Part shown: one piece after another, positions 36,607 to 46,790 of the stretch | Layout of the letters: each line of letters opens with the position of its first letter | How positions within the stretch are numbered: position 1 is the stretch's first letter | NCBI RefSeq assembly: GCF_016909075.1 | Contig: NZ_JAFBFC010000007.1 | Span: 152,229 to 216,228, forward strand | Length of the DNA: 64,000 nucleotides | From: Priestia iocasae | GTDB lineage: Bacteria; Bacillota; Bacilli; Bacillales; Bacillaceae_H | Direction of reading: 5' to 3' | Position numbers and translations under genes: made by a program | The notes under the pieces: model-generated | Seen by the model: only the letters and a program-made list of their open reading frames with translations | Told to the model about the DNA's origin: nothing | The model's database searches: none

Positions 36607-36660
36607 AAAGCCCTGCCAGCTTATTCAGTAATTGACTGAATGAAATGGTAGGGCTTTTTA
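36607..36660 (+). terminator. Terminator of rocD with nested hairpin
   Basis: AAAGCCCTGCCA and TGGTAGGGCTTT form the outer stem (one mismatch). ATTCAGT and ACTGAAT form an inner hairpin. A T-tract follows. Confidence 0.82.
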
Positions 36661-36681
36661 GTGACTGTCTATGTTATGAAA

Positions 36682-36912
36682 TTAATGAGTTGTCTTTGGC
36701 TCTGTACGCTCTACTTCTGCAGAAGGCTTAAATAAAAGCCCAAGGTTGATAAGACCTGCGATGCCGACTAAACCATAAATAATGCGTGAAAGAGCAGATG
36801 CTTGACCACCAAAGATAGCAGCCACTAGGTCAAATTGAAAAAATCCAATGAGCCCCCAGTTGATAGCTCCGATAATTGTAAGAACAAGTGCAATACGTTG
36901 AATACCACTCAT
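36682..36912 (-). CDS. yuzA: YuzA, DUF378 small membrane protein
   Basis: 76 residues with two spans: IQRIALVLTIIGAINWGLIG and RIIYGLVGIAGLINLGLLF. INWGLIGFFQFDLVA is the DUF378 signature. Function unknown. AAGGAGG lies before the ATG at 36912, inside the longer open frame. Convergent with rocD. Confidence 0.88.
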   Translation of the reverse strand: MSGIQRIALVLTIIGAINWGLIGFFQFDLVAAIFGGQASALSRIIYGLVGIAGLINLGLLFKPSAEVERTEPKTTH

Positions 36913-37073
36913 GATGTGAACCTCCTTGTAATAATCTTTCACTAATAGGTTGTTTTATTTTTTAAAAAATATGCATGTTGTCATTGGAATTGGTTATCAC
37001 ATTATAAGGAGGCTATTTTCTTTACAATGCTTTTTATCTTGTTCATAATGTGGCGTAGAAGGAGTGTATTACA

Positions 37074-38237
37074 ATGAATAATTTTACATTTTATAATCCA
37101 ACAAAGCTTATCTTTGGTAAGGGGCAGTTGGACCAGCTTAAGAATGAATTAGAACATTATGGTAAAAAAGTGCTTCTTGTTTATGGTGGGGGAAGCATTA
37201 AACGCAATGGTCTTTATGACAAAGTACTGGCAATCTTAGACGAGGCACATGCAGAAGTTCATGAACTTGCAGGTGTAGAGCCGAACCCCCGTTTAACAAC
37301 AGTTAAAAAAGGGATAGCTATTTGTAAAGAACAAAATATTGAGTTCTTGCTAGCAGTTGGTGGAGGAAGTGTAATTGACTGTACAAAAGCAATTGCAGCT
37401 GGTGCGAAGTATGATGGTGACGTATGGGATATTATTACAAAGAAAGCACCAGCAACAGAAGCACTACCATTTGGTACAGTGTTAACATTAGCTGCAACAG
37501 GATCTGAAATGAATGCAGGCTCTGTTATTACAAATTGGGAAACAAACGAAAAGTATGGTTGGGGTAGTCCTGTTACATTCCCTAAGTTTTCAATTCTAGA
37601 TCCAGAAAATACGTACACGGTTCCAAAAGATCAAACAATCTATGGAATTGTTGACATGATGAGCCACGTGTTTGAGCAGTACTTCCATCATGTATCGAAC
37701 ACACCTCTTCAAGACCGCATGTGTGAAGCGGTTTTAAGAACCGTTATTGAAGCTGGACCAAAGCTTGTCAACGATTTAGAAAACTATGAGCTACGTGAGA
37801 CAATCTTATATAATGGAACAATTGCACTAAACGGTATGTTGCAAATGGGTTATCAAGGTGATTGGGCAACTCATAATATTGAGCATGCTGTATCTGCCGT
37901 GTATGATATTCCACACGCAGGTGGTTTGGCGATTTTATTCCCGAACTGGATGGAACATACGATGGATGAAAATGTTACCCGCGTTGCACAACTAGCTGAA
38001 CGAGTGTTTGATGTAGACGCTAACGGAAAGTCAGAAAAAGAAGTGGCGTTAGAAGGTATTCAAAAATTACGTGAATTCTGGACAAGCCTTGGTGCTCCTT
38101 CACGATTAATCGATTATGACATCAATGATGAAAAGATTGATTTAATGGCAGACAAAGCGATGGCTAATGGCGAGTTTGGTAAGTTTAAAGTACTGAAAAA
38201 AGAAGACGTAGTAGCTATTTTAAAAGCTTCTCTATAA
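37074..38237 (+). CDS. yugJ: YugJ, iron-containing NADH-dependent butanol/alcohol dehydrogenase
   Basis: 387 residues, iron-activated alcohol dehydrogenase family. NAD site [18 protein letters not shown] and [17 protein letters not shown]. Metal ligands fall in [14 protein letters not shown] and [20 protein letters not shown]. It probably reduces aldehydes to alcohols with NAD(P)H. AAGGAGTG precedes the ATG. Single gene. Confidence 0.93.
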   Translation: MNNFTFYNPTKLIFGKGQLDQLKNELEHYGKKVLLVYGGGSIKRNGLYDKVLAILDEAHAEVHELAGVEPNPRLTTVKKGIAICKEQNIEFLLAVGGGSVIDCTKAIAAGAKYDGDVWDIITKKAPATEALPFGTVLTLAATGSEMNAGSVITNWETNEKYGWGSPVTFPKFSILDPENTYTVPKDQTIYGIVDMMSHVFEQYFHHVSNTPLQDRMCEAVLRTVIEAGPKLVNDLENYELRETILYNGTIALNGMLQMGYQGDWATHNIEHAVSAVYDIPHAGGLAILFPNWMEHTMDENVTRVAQLAERVFDVDANGKSEKEVALEGIQKLREFWTSLGAPSRLIDYDINDEKIDLMADKAMANGEFGKFKVLKKEDVVAILKASL

Positions 38238-38242
38238 ATAAT

Positions 38243-38278
38243 AAAAAACCCATGCCTTAGAAAAGGCATGGGTTTTTT
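38243..38278. terminator. Bidirectional terminator between yugJ and mrpG
   Basis: AAAAAACCCATGCCTT and AAGGCATGGGTTTTTT form a perfect 16-bp stem around four bases. It ends both yugJ and the mrp operon. Confidence 0.93.
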
Positions 38279-38279
38279 A

Positions 38280-38660
38280 TTAATGACTACGAACTAGCTT
38301 TTTTTTTTCTTTTTCTGCTTGCTTGTTTTTATCTTTTAAATCATCTCGGACGGTTTTATTCCAAAGAGGAACATGGTCATAATAAGCAGCACGGCTAATT
38401 AAATGACCTGCCACAGGAGATGTAATAAATACAAACACGATACCCAGAATTAAGCGAGCACTTACATATCCTTCTTCCACCCAGAAAAATAACAAGCAGC
38501 CAATTAAGACGAGCATGACACCTAATGTTGCACTTTTAGATGCTGCGTGACTTCGCGTGTATACATCGGGTAGTCGAATGAATCCAATCATTGTTACAAG
38601 TGTAAGAAGAGACCCTAGTATGATAAGAATACCAATGACAATACTACTGATTGCGGTCAT
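38280..38660 (-). CDS. mrpG: MrpG, Na+/H+ antiporter subunit G
   Basis: 126 residues, three spans. MTAISSIVIGILIILGSLLT, MIGFIRLPDVYTRSHAASKSATLG and FVFITSPVAGHLISRAAY are the PhaG/MnhG features. The C-terminus is a charged Lys-rich tail. ATG 38660 lies inside the end of mrpF with GAGAGGAGA upstream. The longer frame to 38702 is not supported. Last gene of the operon. Confidence 0.95.
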   Translation of the reverse strand: MTAISSIVIGILIILGSLLTLVTMIGFIRLPDVYTRSHAASKSATLGVMLVLIGCLLFFWVEEGYVSARLILGIVFVFITSPVAGHLISRAAYYDHVPLWNKTVRDDLKDKNKQAEKEKKKLVRSH

Positions 38661-38928
38661 ATTCAATGATCTCTCCTCTCTGTAGAAACTTAGAAAAAGC
38701 AATTGTACCTATGAAGGCGATGATTCCAAGTAACAAAATGACCTCTAGAAAAGCTTCTGTCCGGAGAATCACAGAGATAATGGCTGTGATAGCAATTAAG
38801 TTAATCCCTATTGCATCAAGAGCGATAACACGGTCTGCGGTAGAGGGACCTTTAATAACGCGATACACAAATCCAATTGTAGCCACCGATATAATGATAA
38901 GAGCAATATTTAATAACATATCTAACAT
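38644..38928 (-). CDS. mrpF: MrpF, Na+/H+ antiporter subunit F
   Basis: 94 residues, equal to B. subtilis MrpF, three spans. VYRVIKGPSTADRVIALDAIGIN and FIGTIAFSKFLQRGEIIE are the family core. MrpF is reported to be involved in Na+ and cholate efflux. It overlaps mrpG by 17 bases and begins one base after mrpE. Confidence 0.95.
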   Translation of the reverse strand: MLDMLLNIALIIISVATIGFVYRVIKGPSTADRVIALDAIGINLIAITAIISVILRTEAFLEVILLLGIIAFIGTIAFSKFLQRGEIIEYDRNQ

Positions 38929-38929
38929 T

Positions 38930-39406
38930 TTATCGGCTCACCTCCATAATTGCTTTTTCAAATGTATTTCGAATGTCTTCAATCGTTTCATCAATATCTC
39001 CAGCGTTCATTGCGTGAATATATAACGTGGAGTTATCATCAGATATATCCATGACGAGTGTACCAGGTGTTAGTGTAATTAATAAAGATAATGTTGTAAT
39101 CTCCCAATCCTTTTCAAGGTGAGTCGGAAGAGCAAAGATAGCTGGTTGAATGTTTAACTTAGGTCGTAATACATCTTTGATAACAGCGATATTTGACTTA
39201 AACAACTCACGGAAAAAGATAAAGAGAAGCTTTACGATTGCATAAACCTTTTCCATATAGTATCTCTGAGGGAAAAAACGTCGTAATGCTAAGAGAATAA
39301 GAGCTCCCCAGAAAAACCCAACAAGAAAGCTTGTGCCTGTCCACTCATTTTTTAAAAACATCCAAGTGAACGCAATCAAAAAGTTTAACAGTAATTGAAA
39401 TGACAT
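38930..39406 (-). CDS. mrpE: MrpE, Na+/H+ antiporter subunit E
   Basis: 158 residues. Two N-terminal spans (LLNFLIAFTWMFL, FLVGFFWGALILLALRRFF) and a cytoplasmic part with ITLTPGTLVMDISDDNSTLYIHA, the conserved MrpE segment. Six bases after mrpD. Confidence 0.95.
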   Translation of the reverse strand: MSFQLLLNFLIAFTWMFLKNEWTGTSFLVGFFWGALILLALRRFFPQRYYMEKVYAIVKLLFIFFRELFKSNIAVIKDVLRPKLNIQPAIFALPTHLEKDWEITTLSLLITLTPGTLVMDISDDNSTLYIHAMNAGDIDETIEDIRNTFEKAIMEVSR

Positions 39407-39412
39407 ATAGAT

Positions 39413-40894
39413 CTACTCCTTTAATACTGATTGGATGTATACAGAAGGATCCATTAGTGTCTCGGCTGCCATTGAAATATAAGGATAGACAAATTCAGCC
39501 CCTACCCCTAGAAAAATAGAGATAGCAAGTAAGATGGCTGAAGGATACAGTAATCCTTTTGTACTTCCTTTTTCTTCTCGTGCAGTTAATTTTGGTGCTC
39601 TCCAGAAACAGTTCATGAAAATCTTCATTGCTGAATACAACACAAGTAAACTTGAAACAAGTAACACGGCTACAAATGTATAGCTTTCAGATTCTAATCC
39701 ACTTTGTACTAAAAGGAACTTACCAATAAAGCCACTTAAAGGGGGGATACCTGCTAATGAAACAGTTGCAATAAAGAACATCCATCCTAACTGAGGATGA
39801 TTTTTTATTAATCCACCCATGTCTTTAATTTTCGATGTTCCAGTAATGACAATGATGGCACCAGCTAATAAGAAAAGAGCGCCTTTAATAACCATGTCGT
39901 GAATCAGATAATAAATAGAACCTGCTAGTCCTTCAGGAGTAGAAAGAGTGACACCATAAACGATAACACCTACTGCGATAATAATATTATAAATAATGAT
40001 TTTATTAACATCCCAGTAAGCGATAGCACCAATTGATCCAATTACGATAGTAAGAAGTGCTACCCATCCAATAATTTCATGTGTGAATTGAGGCTCATGA
40101 TAGAAAATAAGCGTAAATACTCGGAAAATAGAATAAACCCCTACCTTCGTTAATAACGCCCCGAATAATGCAAGTACAGCCGTTGGAGGTGCACTATATG
40201 AACCAGGTAGCCAGAAAAACATTGGAAATAAAGCTGCTTTTAAACCAAATACAACGAAAAACATCATACCAATTCCTGTTAAAATGCCAGGCTGACCTGC
40301 TTCACTTACTCTCACCGATAAATCCGCCATGTTTAACGTACCCGTGACAGCATATAGATATCCTACAGCGATAACAAACAACGCAGAAGAGATGATGTTT
40401 ACGAGTATATATTTAAGAGATTCTCTTAGTTGTATTTTTGTTCCGCCTAGTACAATCAATACATAGGAAGCCATTAGAAACACTTCAAAAAAGACAAAAA
40501 GGTTAAAAATGTCTCCTGTTAAGAATGCACCGATTACGCCTGTGATTAGAAATTGAACGGCTGCATAGAAATAGAACTTTTCGCGCTCTTCACCGATAGA
40601 GCGGAATGCATATAGCACACAACAAAGGCTAATGATATTTGTGGCTAATACAAGTAAAGCTGAAAGCATGTCAGCAACTAGTACAATTCCAAATGGAGGT
40701 ACCCAGCTTCCAACTTCGTGTGTTTGAATGCCGTTATCAAATACAAGTTGAACTAAATAAGCTGATAAACCAATATTTACAATGAATGATAAAACGCTGA
40801 TTACCTTTTGAACACCGATTTTGTTCTTCAATATTAACAGTGTAATAGCTGTTAACAAGGGGATAAGCAGCGGGAAAATTACAAAGTTAGTCAT
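39413..40894 (-). CDS. mrpD: MrpD, proton-translocating antiporter subunit D
   Basis: 493 residues, the same as B. subtilis MrpD. About 14 spans, homologous to NuoL/M/N of complex I. Conserved charged residues in [17 protein letters not shown] (Glu) and [23 protein letters not shown] (Lys). ATG 40894 is preferred to ATG 40903, which sits on the AAGGGG site. It overlaps the end of mrpC by eight bases. Confidence 0.95.
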   Translation of the reverse strand: MTNFVIFPLLIPLLTAITLLILKNKIGVQKVISVLSFIVNIGLSAYLVQLVFDNGIQTHEVGSWVPPFGIVLVADMLSALLVLATNIISLCCVLYAFRSIGEEREKFYFYAAVQFLITGVIGAFLTGDIFNLFVFFEVFLMASYVLIVLGGTKIQLRESLKYILVNIISSALFVIAVGYLYAVTGTLNMADLSVRVSEAGQPGILTGIGMMFFVVFGLKAALFPMFFWLPGSYSAPPTAVLALFGALLTKVGVYSIFRVFTLIFYHEPQFTHEIIGWVALLTIVIGSIGAIAYWDVNKIIIYNIIIAVGVIVYGVTLSTPEGLAGSIYYLIHDMVIKGALFLLAGAIIVITGTSKIKDMGGLIKNHPQLGWMFFIATVSLAGIPPLSGFIGKFLLVQSGLESESYTFVAVLLVSSLLVLYSAMKIFMNCFWRAPKLTAREEKGSTKGLLYPSAILLAISIFLGVGAEFVYPYISMAAETLMDPSVYIQSVLKE

Positions 40895-41228
40895 TATTTT
40901 CATTACCCCTTAACTTGTCCATATCGTCTGTACCAAGTTCTTGATAAGCGCGATACGCTAATACAAGAAAGAAAGATGTGATAGCGAAGCTAATAACAAT
41001 CGCCGTTAAAATTAGTGCTTGTGGAAGTGGATCTGTATAAGATGAAGCATCTTCACCAAGTAAAGGAACCGTCCCTCTTTTTAATCCTCCCATAGTAAGG
41101 AGAAGGAGGTGAGCTCCGTGACTTAAAAGTCCAGTTCCAATAATAATTCGTAAAATACTGCGTGATAACATGAGATAAACAGCAGCAGTGACTAAAATAC
41201 CTGCTACGATTGACATTAAAATTTCCAT
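40887..41228 (-). CDS. mrpC: MrpC, Na+/H+ antiporter subunit C
   Basis: 113 residues, three spans, NuoK-like. [20 protein letters not shown] and [21 protein letters not shown] are the conserved parts. Start and stop overlap mrpB and mrpD. Confidence 0.95.
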   Translation of the reverse strand: MEILMSIVAGILVTAAVYLMLSRSILRIIIGTGLLSHGAHLLLLTMGGLKRGTVPLLGEDASSYTDPLPQALILTAIVISFAITSFFLVLAYRAYQELGTDDMDKLRGNENND

Positions 41229-41650
41229 TATTCACTCTCTCCAATCGTTTGAATAACGGTCATTGTAAAACCGACTACTACAAGAAAAACTCCAACTTCA
41301 AAAAGTGTAACAGTAGCTAACGCTGTTTTTCCGATGATTGGGAGATTGAAGTATCCAAATGTATGTGTTAGAAAAGGAACCCCAAAAAAGAATGAGAACA
41401 ATCCAGGAACAACAGCGATTAATAGACCAATTGCAATAATGGTTCGAAAATTAACAGGGATGACCTCCTGCACCGTCTTAATATCAAAAGATAATAAGAG
41501 TAACACAAGGGCAGCAGAAGCCATTAACCCTCCAACGAAGCCTCCGCCGGGCGTGTAGTGCCCAGCAAAGAACAAGTAAACAGCGAAAATTGCAATGATA
41601 AAGGCAACGACCTTTGTTACCGTTTGAAGAATAAGATCATTTGGTTTCAT
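41228..41650 (-). CDS. mrpB: MrpB, Na+/H+ antiporter subunit B
   Basis: 140 residues, four spans. [24 protein letters not shown] is the MrpB signature. ATG overlaps the mrpA stop (ATGA) and its stop overlaps the mrpC start. Confidence 0.95.
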   Translation of the reverse strand: MKPNDLILQTVTKVVAFIIAIFAVYLFFAGHYTPGGGFVGGLMASAALVLLLLSFDIKTVQEVIPVNFRTIIAIGLLIAVVPGLFSFFFGVPFLTHTFGYFNLPIIGKTALATVTLFEVGVFLVVVGFTMTVIQTIGESE

Positions 41651-44049
41651 CGATCGTTCCCCCTTATACGTAAACGAATCATAGCGTATACACCAAAGGC
41701 CGCAATTCCTAAAACAACAACTTCAAACATTGTATCAAATCCACGGAAGTCCGCTAAAATAACGTTCACCATATTTTTTCCACCAGCTTCTTTATAGCTT
41801 GCTTCAATGAAAAATTCTGAGATTGAATCAAATAATCTTGTACTGTTAGCCGAAATTCCGAAAAGAGTAACGGTTGTACCTGCCATAACGGCAATAATTA
41901 AATTTGTAAGACGAAACTTTAATCGTTTTGATTTTTTCTTTAACTCTGGTAAGTAATAGAAGCACAGTAAAAATAGCGCTACTGATACAGTTTCAACCAC
42001 AAGCTGTGTTAAGGCTAAGTCAGGTGCTCGGAATAAAACAAAGAATAGAGAAAGTGTGTATCCGACAACACCAAGGGAAATGATGGCTGTTAATCGTGAT
42101 CTAGCAAATAAAGTAGTAGCAGCACCAATCACCATAACGATTGATAAAATCACTTCATACACACCAATCGGAGCTGTATCGCTAAAGTCTGCAACGAATC
42201 CATCTTTTATAAACAAAGTACTTAGCATAAGTGCACCAAAGAATGCAAAGATGATGACAAGGTAATCACGAATAAATCCAGTCATGAAAAGCTTCATTAA
42301 TTTGTTTGAGCTACGATCTATTCCAACGATTCCTTTGTCATAAAAATTGTTGAGTGTAAGCTCTTTTGGAAACACGTTGTAGATGCTTGACCACTTTTGA
42401 AGTGTTAAGAATAATAAGATACCAACACCAATCACACCAAGTGTCATAAACAATTCTGTATTAAAGCCATGCCAATGATAGATATGGACGTAGAACTGTT
42501 CCCCAGGCCCTAATAAACGAGGAGCGATTGAAGCCATGGCAGGCTCAATGATACTGTGTGATAGTAGATTTGGAAATAACCCAAAAATGACAACTAATGA
42601 AGCCAAAATAATTGGCGAAATGAGCATACCAATTGGTGCTTCATGTGGTTTCTTTTCTAGTTTTTCAGGCTGATATTTACCTGTGAATGTCTTGAAGACA
42701 ATGACCATGCTATAAACAAAGGTGAACACACTAGCAATCCAGGCAAGTACAGGGAAGAGTAATCCCCATGTCTCTAGATTATAAATATCCATCTTGGTTA
42801 CATTAACCATTCCTGTAAAGAACATTTCCTTACTTAAGAAACCATTAAATGGCGGAAGACCAGCCATTGAAAAACAGCCGATTAGAGCTAAAGTAAATGT
42901 AATAGGCATTAAGCTCATTAATCCGCCAAGCTTACGAATATCACGCGTGCCGGTTTCATGATCGATGATCCCAACAACCATGAACAAGCTTCCTTTAAAT
43001 GTTGCGTGATTAATAAGGTGAAAGACAGCGGCTGTAATAGCGACAATATAAATATTATCATCTAAAAAGTCATAGTATAAAGCCGCGCTTCCAACACCAA
43101 TTAATGACGTAATTAAGCCTAGTTGACTAATGGTAGAAAAGGCTAAAATTCCTTTTAAATCGGTTTGCTTAACAGCAGAGAATGACCCCCAGAAAAGTGT
43201 AACAATACCGACTGATGACACCAATACAAACCAAACCACATGATCAGCAAAGATAGGGCTTAAGCGAGCTAATAAATAAATCCCTGCTTTAACCATGGTT
43301 GCCGAGTGTAAATAAGCACTCACAGGTGTAGGTGCTTCCATTGCGTCTGGTAGCCAAATGTGGAACGGAAATTGAGCTGACTTTGTAAACGCCCCAAACA
43401 AAATTAGAATAAGAGCTGGGATAAACAATTCACTTGCTGTAATGATGTCTAAGTTTGCGATGAGCTCTCTTACACTAAACGTTCCACCCATTAAATAGAG
43501 AAGAACAACACCAGCTAACATAGCGAGTCCACCAGAAACCGTAATCAACATTGATTTCTGAGCGCCATAGCGTGATTTTTCACGTTCATACCAATAACCA
43601 ATGAGTAGAAAAGAAGATAAACTTGTTAACTCCCAAAAGCTATACAGTACAATCAGGTTGTCTGATAATACTACTCCTAACATTGCACCCATAAATAAGA
43701 GTAAATATACATAAAATGAATGTAATGCTTCTTTTGTTTTTGACAAATAATAAATGGAGTACAAAACAACCAATGATCCAATTCCGGTAATCAATAAGGC
43801 AAATAGTAAACCTAAGCCGTCTACATAAACATCAAAGTTTATTCCTAAGCTAGGTATCCAATTAAACGAATAAAAATATGCGTTTCCGCTTGAAACGCCA
43901 GTAAAAAATTGTGTGAAATACGCGAAAAGAATAATTGGAAGTGGCAGTACAAACCAACCAGTATGTATGTTTCGGAATGATTTGTAGAAAAGTGGAATAA
44001 AAATTGCCAATATAAACGGTGATAGAATCACCAAGTGTAACAACGACAA
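41647..44049 (-). CDS. mrpA: MrpA, Na+/H+ antiporter subunit A
   Basis: 800 residues from the TTG at 44049, eight bases after AAGGAGG, giving MSLLHLVILSPF. About 21 spans. The N-terminal part is NuoL-like (FWELTSLSSFLLIGYWYERE, TKSAQFPFHIWLPDAMEAPTPVSAYLHS with conserved Lys/His). The C-terminal part holds the MrpA-specific DUF4040 segment (APDLALTQLVVETVSVALF, DFRGFDTMFEVVVLGIAAFG). First gene of mrpABCDEFG. The complex exchanges Na+ for H+ and supports pH and salt tolerance and sporulation in B. subtilis. Confidence 0.96.
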   Translation of the reverse strand: MSLLHLVILSPFILAIFIPLFYKSFRNIHTGWFVLPLPIILFAYFTQFFTGVSSGNAYFYSFNWIPSLGINFDVYVDGLGLLFALLITGIGSLVVLYSIYYLSKTKEALHSFYVYLLLFMGAMLGVVLSDNLIVLYSFWELTSLSSFLLIGYWYEREKSRYGAQKSMLITVSGGLAMLAGVVLLYLMGGTFSVRELIANLDIITASELFIPALILILFGAFTKSAQFPFHIWLPDAMEAPTPVSAYLHSATMVKAGIYLLARLSPIFADHVVWFVLVSSVGIVTLFWGSFSAVKQTDLKGILAFSTISQLGLITSLIGVGSAALYYDFLDDNIYIVAITAAVFHLINHATFKGSLFMVVGIIDHETGTRDIRKLGGLMSLMPITFTLALIGCFSMAGLPPFNGFLSKEMFFTGMVNVTKMDIYNLETWGLLFPVLAWIASVFTFVYSMVIVFKTFTGKYQPEKLEKKPHEAPIGMLISPIILASLVVIFGLFPNLLSHSIIEPAMASIAPRLLGPGEQFYVHIYHWHGFNTELFMTLGVIGVGILLFLTLQKWSSIYNVFPKELTLNNFYDKGIVGIDRSSNKLMKLFMTGFIRDYLVIIFAFFGALMLSTLFIKDGFVADFSDTAPIGVYEVILSIVMVIGAATTLFARSRLTAIISLGVVGYTLSLFFVLFRAPDLALTQLVVETVSVALFLLCFYYLPELKKKSKRLKFRLTNLIIAVMAGTTVTLFGISANSTRLFDSISEFFIEASYKEAGGKNMVNVILADFRGFDTMFEVVVLGIAAFGVYAMIRLRIRGNDR

Positions 44050-44073
44050 AAGACAAACCTCCTTATGCAAAAC

Positions 44074-44101
44074 TGATAATCATTTTCTAGAAACGATTAT
44101 A
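44074..44101 (-). promoter_or_regulatory. mrp promoter region with Fur-type box
   Basis: On the minus strand TATAAT (complement of 44096-44101) lies 47 bases before mrpA. Just downstream, at the expected start site, is a 7-1-7 palindrome: the plus strand at 44074-44088 reads TGATAATCATTTTCT, 12 of 14 fixed positions of TGATAATNATTATCA. The -35 is weak. Confidence 0.5.
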
Positions 44102-44264
44102 TAATAAAAATTTTTTACTTGCATCCATGCTACTCAGTAGTATCAACCATTTTTACTTTACTTATTAAATAAATAGAAACTCGTCTTTTTACGGAAAAAT
44201 TTTTTTTTACTTTGTATAAAAAAGAGTGAAGTTAACCACGCTATGAGTAGGGTGGTGACTTTCT

Positions 44265-44540
44265 ATGTATCGAAAGCATACAATCGTGAGTGCATCCATT
44301 TTTACAACGTTATTAATCGGTGCATACTTTTTAAATGAAGAAACGAAGCGAGACTACAGTGAAGAACAAATTCTTCCCCTTGCTCAATACGAAAATATGT
44401 CTACCTCTCCCGACTCTAATACAACTATTGTAAAACGTCCTCTTTCACTCCCTCCATTTAAGCCGAGAGAGTATGTAAGGGTAGGAGCGACAACGTATGT
44501 TATTTCTGAGGCAGAACCAACCATTCAGTCTGCTGAATAA
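44265..44540 (+). CDS. Small membrane-anchored or secreted protein, unknown
   Basis: 91 residues. The N-terminal span IVSASIFTTLLIGAYFLN is preceded by YRKH, an uncleaved anchor or signal peptide. A low-complexity Ser/Thr/Pro linker (NMSTSPDSNTTIVKRPLSLP) follows, then FKPREYVRVGATTYVISEAE. The ribosome site GGGTGGTG is good. No family recognised. Divergent from the mrp operon. Confidence 0.6.
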   Translation: MYRKHTIVSASIFTTLLIGAYFLNEETKRDYSEEQILPLAQYENMSTSPDSNTTIVKRPLSLPPFKPREYVRVGATTYVISEAEPTIQSAE

Positions 44541-44899
44541 GGTAGTAGCGGTTAGAGGCTTAGCCACTTTTAACCGCTTTTTACTTTGCTTTTAGAGATA
44601 ATAAAAGGTTAAATAATATAGAAAGAACACGGTGAAAATATGTACATTTCCTCACTTATTAACGGAAAAGAAGGAGTGTTTATCAAAAACACTAGGTGTT
44701 GACGACCTTTTTCTATTTCTTCTCAAGGGTCTTTATCCATGTATCAAGTGAACGAAACACTTAAATTTTCGGCTTCTTTTCAGCAATTAAGGAATAAAAT
44801 CATTTGAATTCGCTTACATATAGTGATTAACTTGAATTCGCTTTACAGTTCCGATAAAGTGTAAAGGGATAAAACATTTTAACAATGGAGGAACAAATC
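44541..44899. other. Intergenic region upstream of pgi
   Basis: It holds the terminator at 44547-44585, a hairpin AGTGTTT-ATCAA-AAACACT (44675-44693), the direct repeat TTGAATTCGCTT at 44804-44815 and 44832-44843, and an inverted repeat CTTTACA...TGTAAAG (44841-44866). TTGAAT of the second repeat with TAAAGT 17 bases on is a weak promoter candidate for pgi. Confidence 0.45.
44547..44585 (+). terminator. Terminator of the small gene at 44265
   Basis: AGCGGTTA (44547-44554) and TAACCGCT (44571-44578) with inner GGCT/AGCC, followed by a T-tract. Confidence 0.75.
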
Positions 44900-46249
44900 A
44901 TGACACATGTTCTTTTTGACTATTCAAAAGCATTATCATTCTTTGGCGAACATGAACTTACATATTTACGTGATGCTGTAAAAGTAGCACATCATTCAAT
45001 TCATGAAAAAACAGGTGCGGGTAACGACTTTTTAGGATGGGTAGACCTTCCAGTTGATTATGATAAAGAAGAGTTTGCACGTATTCAAAAAAGTGCTGAA
45101 AAAATCAAGTCTGACTCAGACGTATTATTAGTAATTGGAATTGGTGGCTCATATTTAGGAGCTCGTGCAGCGATTGAGATGTTACAACACTCATTTTATA
45201 ATGCACTACCAAAAGAAAAGCGTCAAACACCACAAGTATTATTTGTAGGAAACAATATTAGTTCTACGTACATGAGAGACCTTATGGATTTACTTGATGG
45301 GAAAGATTTTTCAATTAACGTTATTTCTAAATCAGGAACAACAACAGAGCCTGCAATTGCTTTCCGTATTTTCCGCAAGCTGTTAGAAGAAAAATATGGA
45401 CAAGAAGAAGCGCGTAAACGTATTTATGCTACAACGGACAAAGCACGTGGTGCATTAAAAACGTTAGCAGACGAAGAAGGCTATGAAACATTTGTGATTC
45501 CAGATGATGTAGGTGGACGTTACTCTGTATTAACAGCTGTAGGTTTACTTCCAATTGCCGTAAGTGGATCAAGCATTGAAGACATGATGAAAGGGGCAGC
45601 GGCAGCTCGCGAAGACTTCTCAAAGTCTGAATTAGAGGAAAACCTTGCTTATCAATACGCAGCTGTACGTAATGTTCTCTATAACAAAGGTAAAACGATT
45701 GAAATGCTTATTAACTATGAGCCAGGTCTTCAATATTTTGCCGAGTGGTGGAAGCAATTATTTGGTGAGAGTGAAGGAAAAGACCAAAAAGGTATTTACC
45801 CATCATCAGCTAACTTCTCTACGGATTTACATTCATTAGGTCAATATGTTCAAGAGGGACGTCGTGATTTATTTGAAACCATTATCAAAGTCAAAACACC
45901 TCGTCATGAACTAACAATTGAAGAAGCAGATAATGACTTAGATGGATTAAATTATTTAGCTGGTGAAACAGTTGACTTTGTAAATAACAAAGCGTTCCAA
46001 GGAACGATGCTTGCACATACAGACGGTGGTGTACCAAACTTAGTTGTTGAAATTCCTGCGATGGATGCTTATACGTTTGGTTACTTAGCTTATTTCTTTG
46101 AAAAAGCTTGTGCGATGAGTGGTTATTTATTAGGTGTGAATCCATTTGATCAACCGGGTGTAGAAGCTTATAAAGTGAATATGTTTGCTTTATTAGGTAA
46201 ACCAGGCTTTGAAGAAACAAAAGCAAAGTTGGAAAAACGCTTAAAATAA
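44900..46249 (+). CDS. pgi: Glucose-6-phosphate isomerase
   Basis: 449 residues, one shorter than B. subtilis Pgi. It interconverts glucose-6-P and fructose-6-P. Sugar-phosphate loop [18 protein letters not shown], active-site [15 protein letters not shown] and [16 protein letters not shown] (Glu), C-terminal [18 protein letters not shown] with the catalytic Lys. ATG 44900 follows GGAGG. The upstream ATG at 44885 precedes the ribosome site. Confidence 0.97.
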   Translation: MTHVLFDYSKALSFFGEHELTYLRDAVKVAHHSIHEKTGAGNDFLGWVDLPVDYDKEEFARIQKSAEKIKSDSDVLLVIGIGGSYLGARAAIEMLQHSFYNALPKEKRQTPQVLFVGNNISSTYMRDLMDLLDGKDFSINVISKSGTTTEPAIAFRIFRKLLEEKYGQEEARKRIYATTDKARGALKTLADEEGYETFVIPDDVGGRYSVLTAVGLLPIAVSGSSIEDMMKGAAAAREDFSKSELEENLAYQYAAVRNVLYNKGKTIEMLINYEPGLQYFAEWWKQLFGESEGKDQKGIYPSSANFSTDLHSLGQYVQEGRRDLFETIIKVKTPRHELTIEEADNDLDGLNYLAGETVDFVNNKAFQGTMLAHTDGGVPNLVVEIPAMDAYTFGYLAYFFEKACAMSGYLLGVNPFDQPGVEAYKVNMFALLGKPGFEETKAKLEKRLK

Positions 46250-46255
46250 TTAAGT

Positions 46256-46297
46256 AAAAAGACGTAAAAGAGCTATGCTCTTTTACGTCTTTTTTTC
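46256..46297 (+). terminator. Terminator of pgi
   Basis: AAAAAGACGTAAAAGAGC and GCTCTTTTACGTCTTTTT form an 18-bp stem with loop TAT, then further T. Confidence 0.93.
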
Positions 46298-46363
46298 CGT
46301 TCTATTATACGGTGATAAAATAGCTGGAAGAGGAGATGATAAAGAAAAAAGGGGTTGGATGAA

Positions 46364-46768
46364 ATGATTGAATTGTCATCAAAACTTGAAGGACAATCGT
46401 TTACGCTTTATCAATTAGAAGATCAATTAAAACCATTAGGATATAGTATCGGCGGGAATTGGGATTATGATCATGGCTACTTTGATTATAAAATTGATGA
46501 TGAAGTAGGGTACCAGTTTTTACGAATTCCTTTTCAGGCTGTAGATGGTCAGCTTGATTCTCGTGGTACAACGGTGAAATTTGGGACACCTTACTTACTG
46601 TCTCATAAATATCAAATTGGACTTGACGATAATGTTCATGTCGGTAATGCAAATGCATCTTTTGATCAATTTTCAGAGCCTCAAGATCCTGATGCGTCAT
46701 TTCCAGAAAAGTATATTTCAATTGGAAAAGAGCTAGTAGCGGAGCTAGAAGCAACATTATTATCTTAA
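46364..46768 (+). CDS. yugN: YugN-like family protein
   Basis: 134 residues. GYSIGGNWDYDHGYFDYKID and YQFLRIPFQAVDG are the YugN core. Soluble, function unknown. ATG 46364 is nine bases from AAAAGGGG, and the TTG at 46355 overlaps that site. Follows pgi as in B. subtilis. Convergent with yugO. Confidence 0.88.
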   Translation: MIELSSKLEGQSFTLYQLEDQLKPLGYSIGGNWDYDHGYFDYKIDDEVGYQFLRIPFQAVDGQLDSRGTTVKFGTPYLLSHKYQIGLDDNVHVGNANASFDQFSEPQDPDASFPEKYISIGKELVAELEATLLS

Positions 46769-46790
46769 AACGAAAAGGAAAAAAGCGTGT

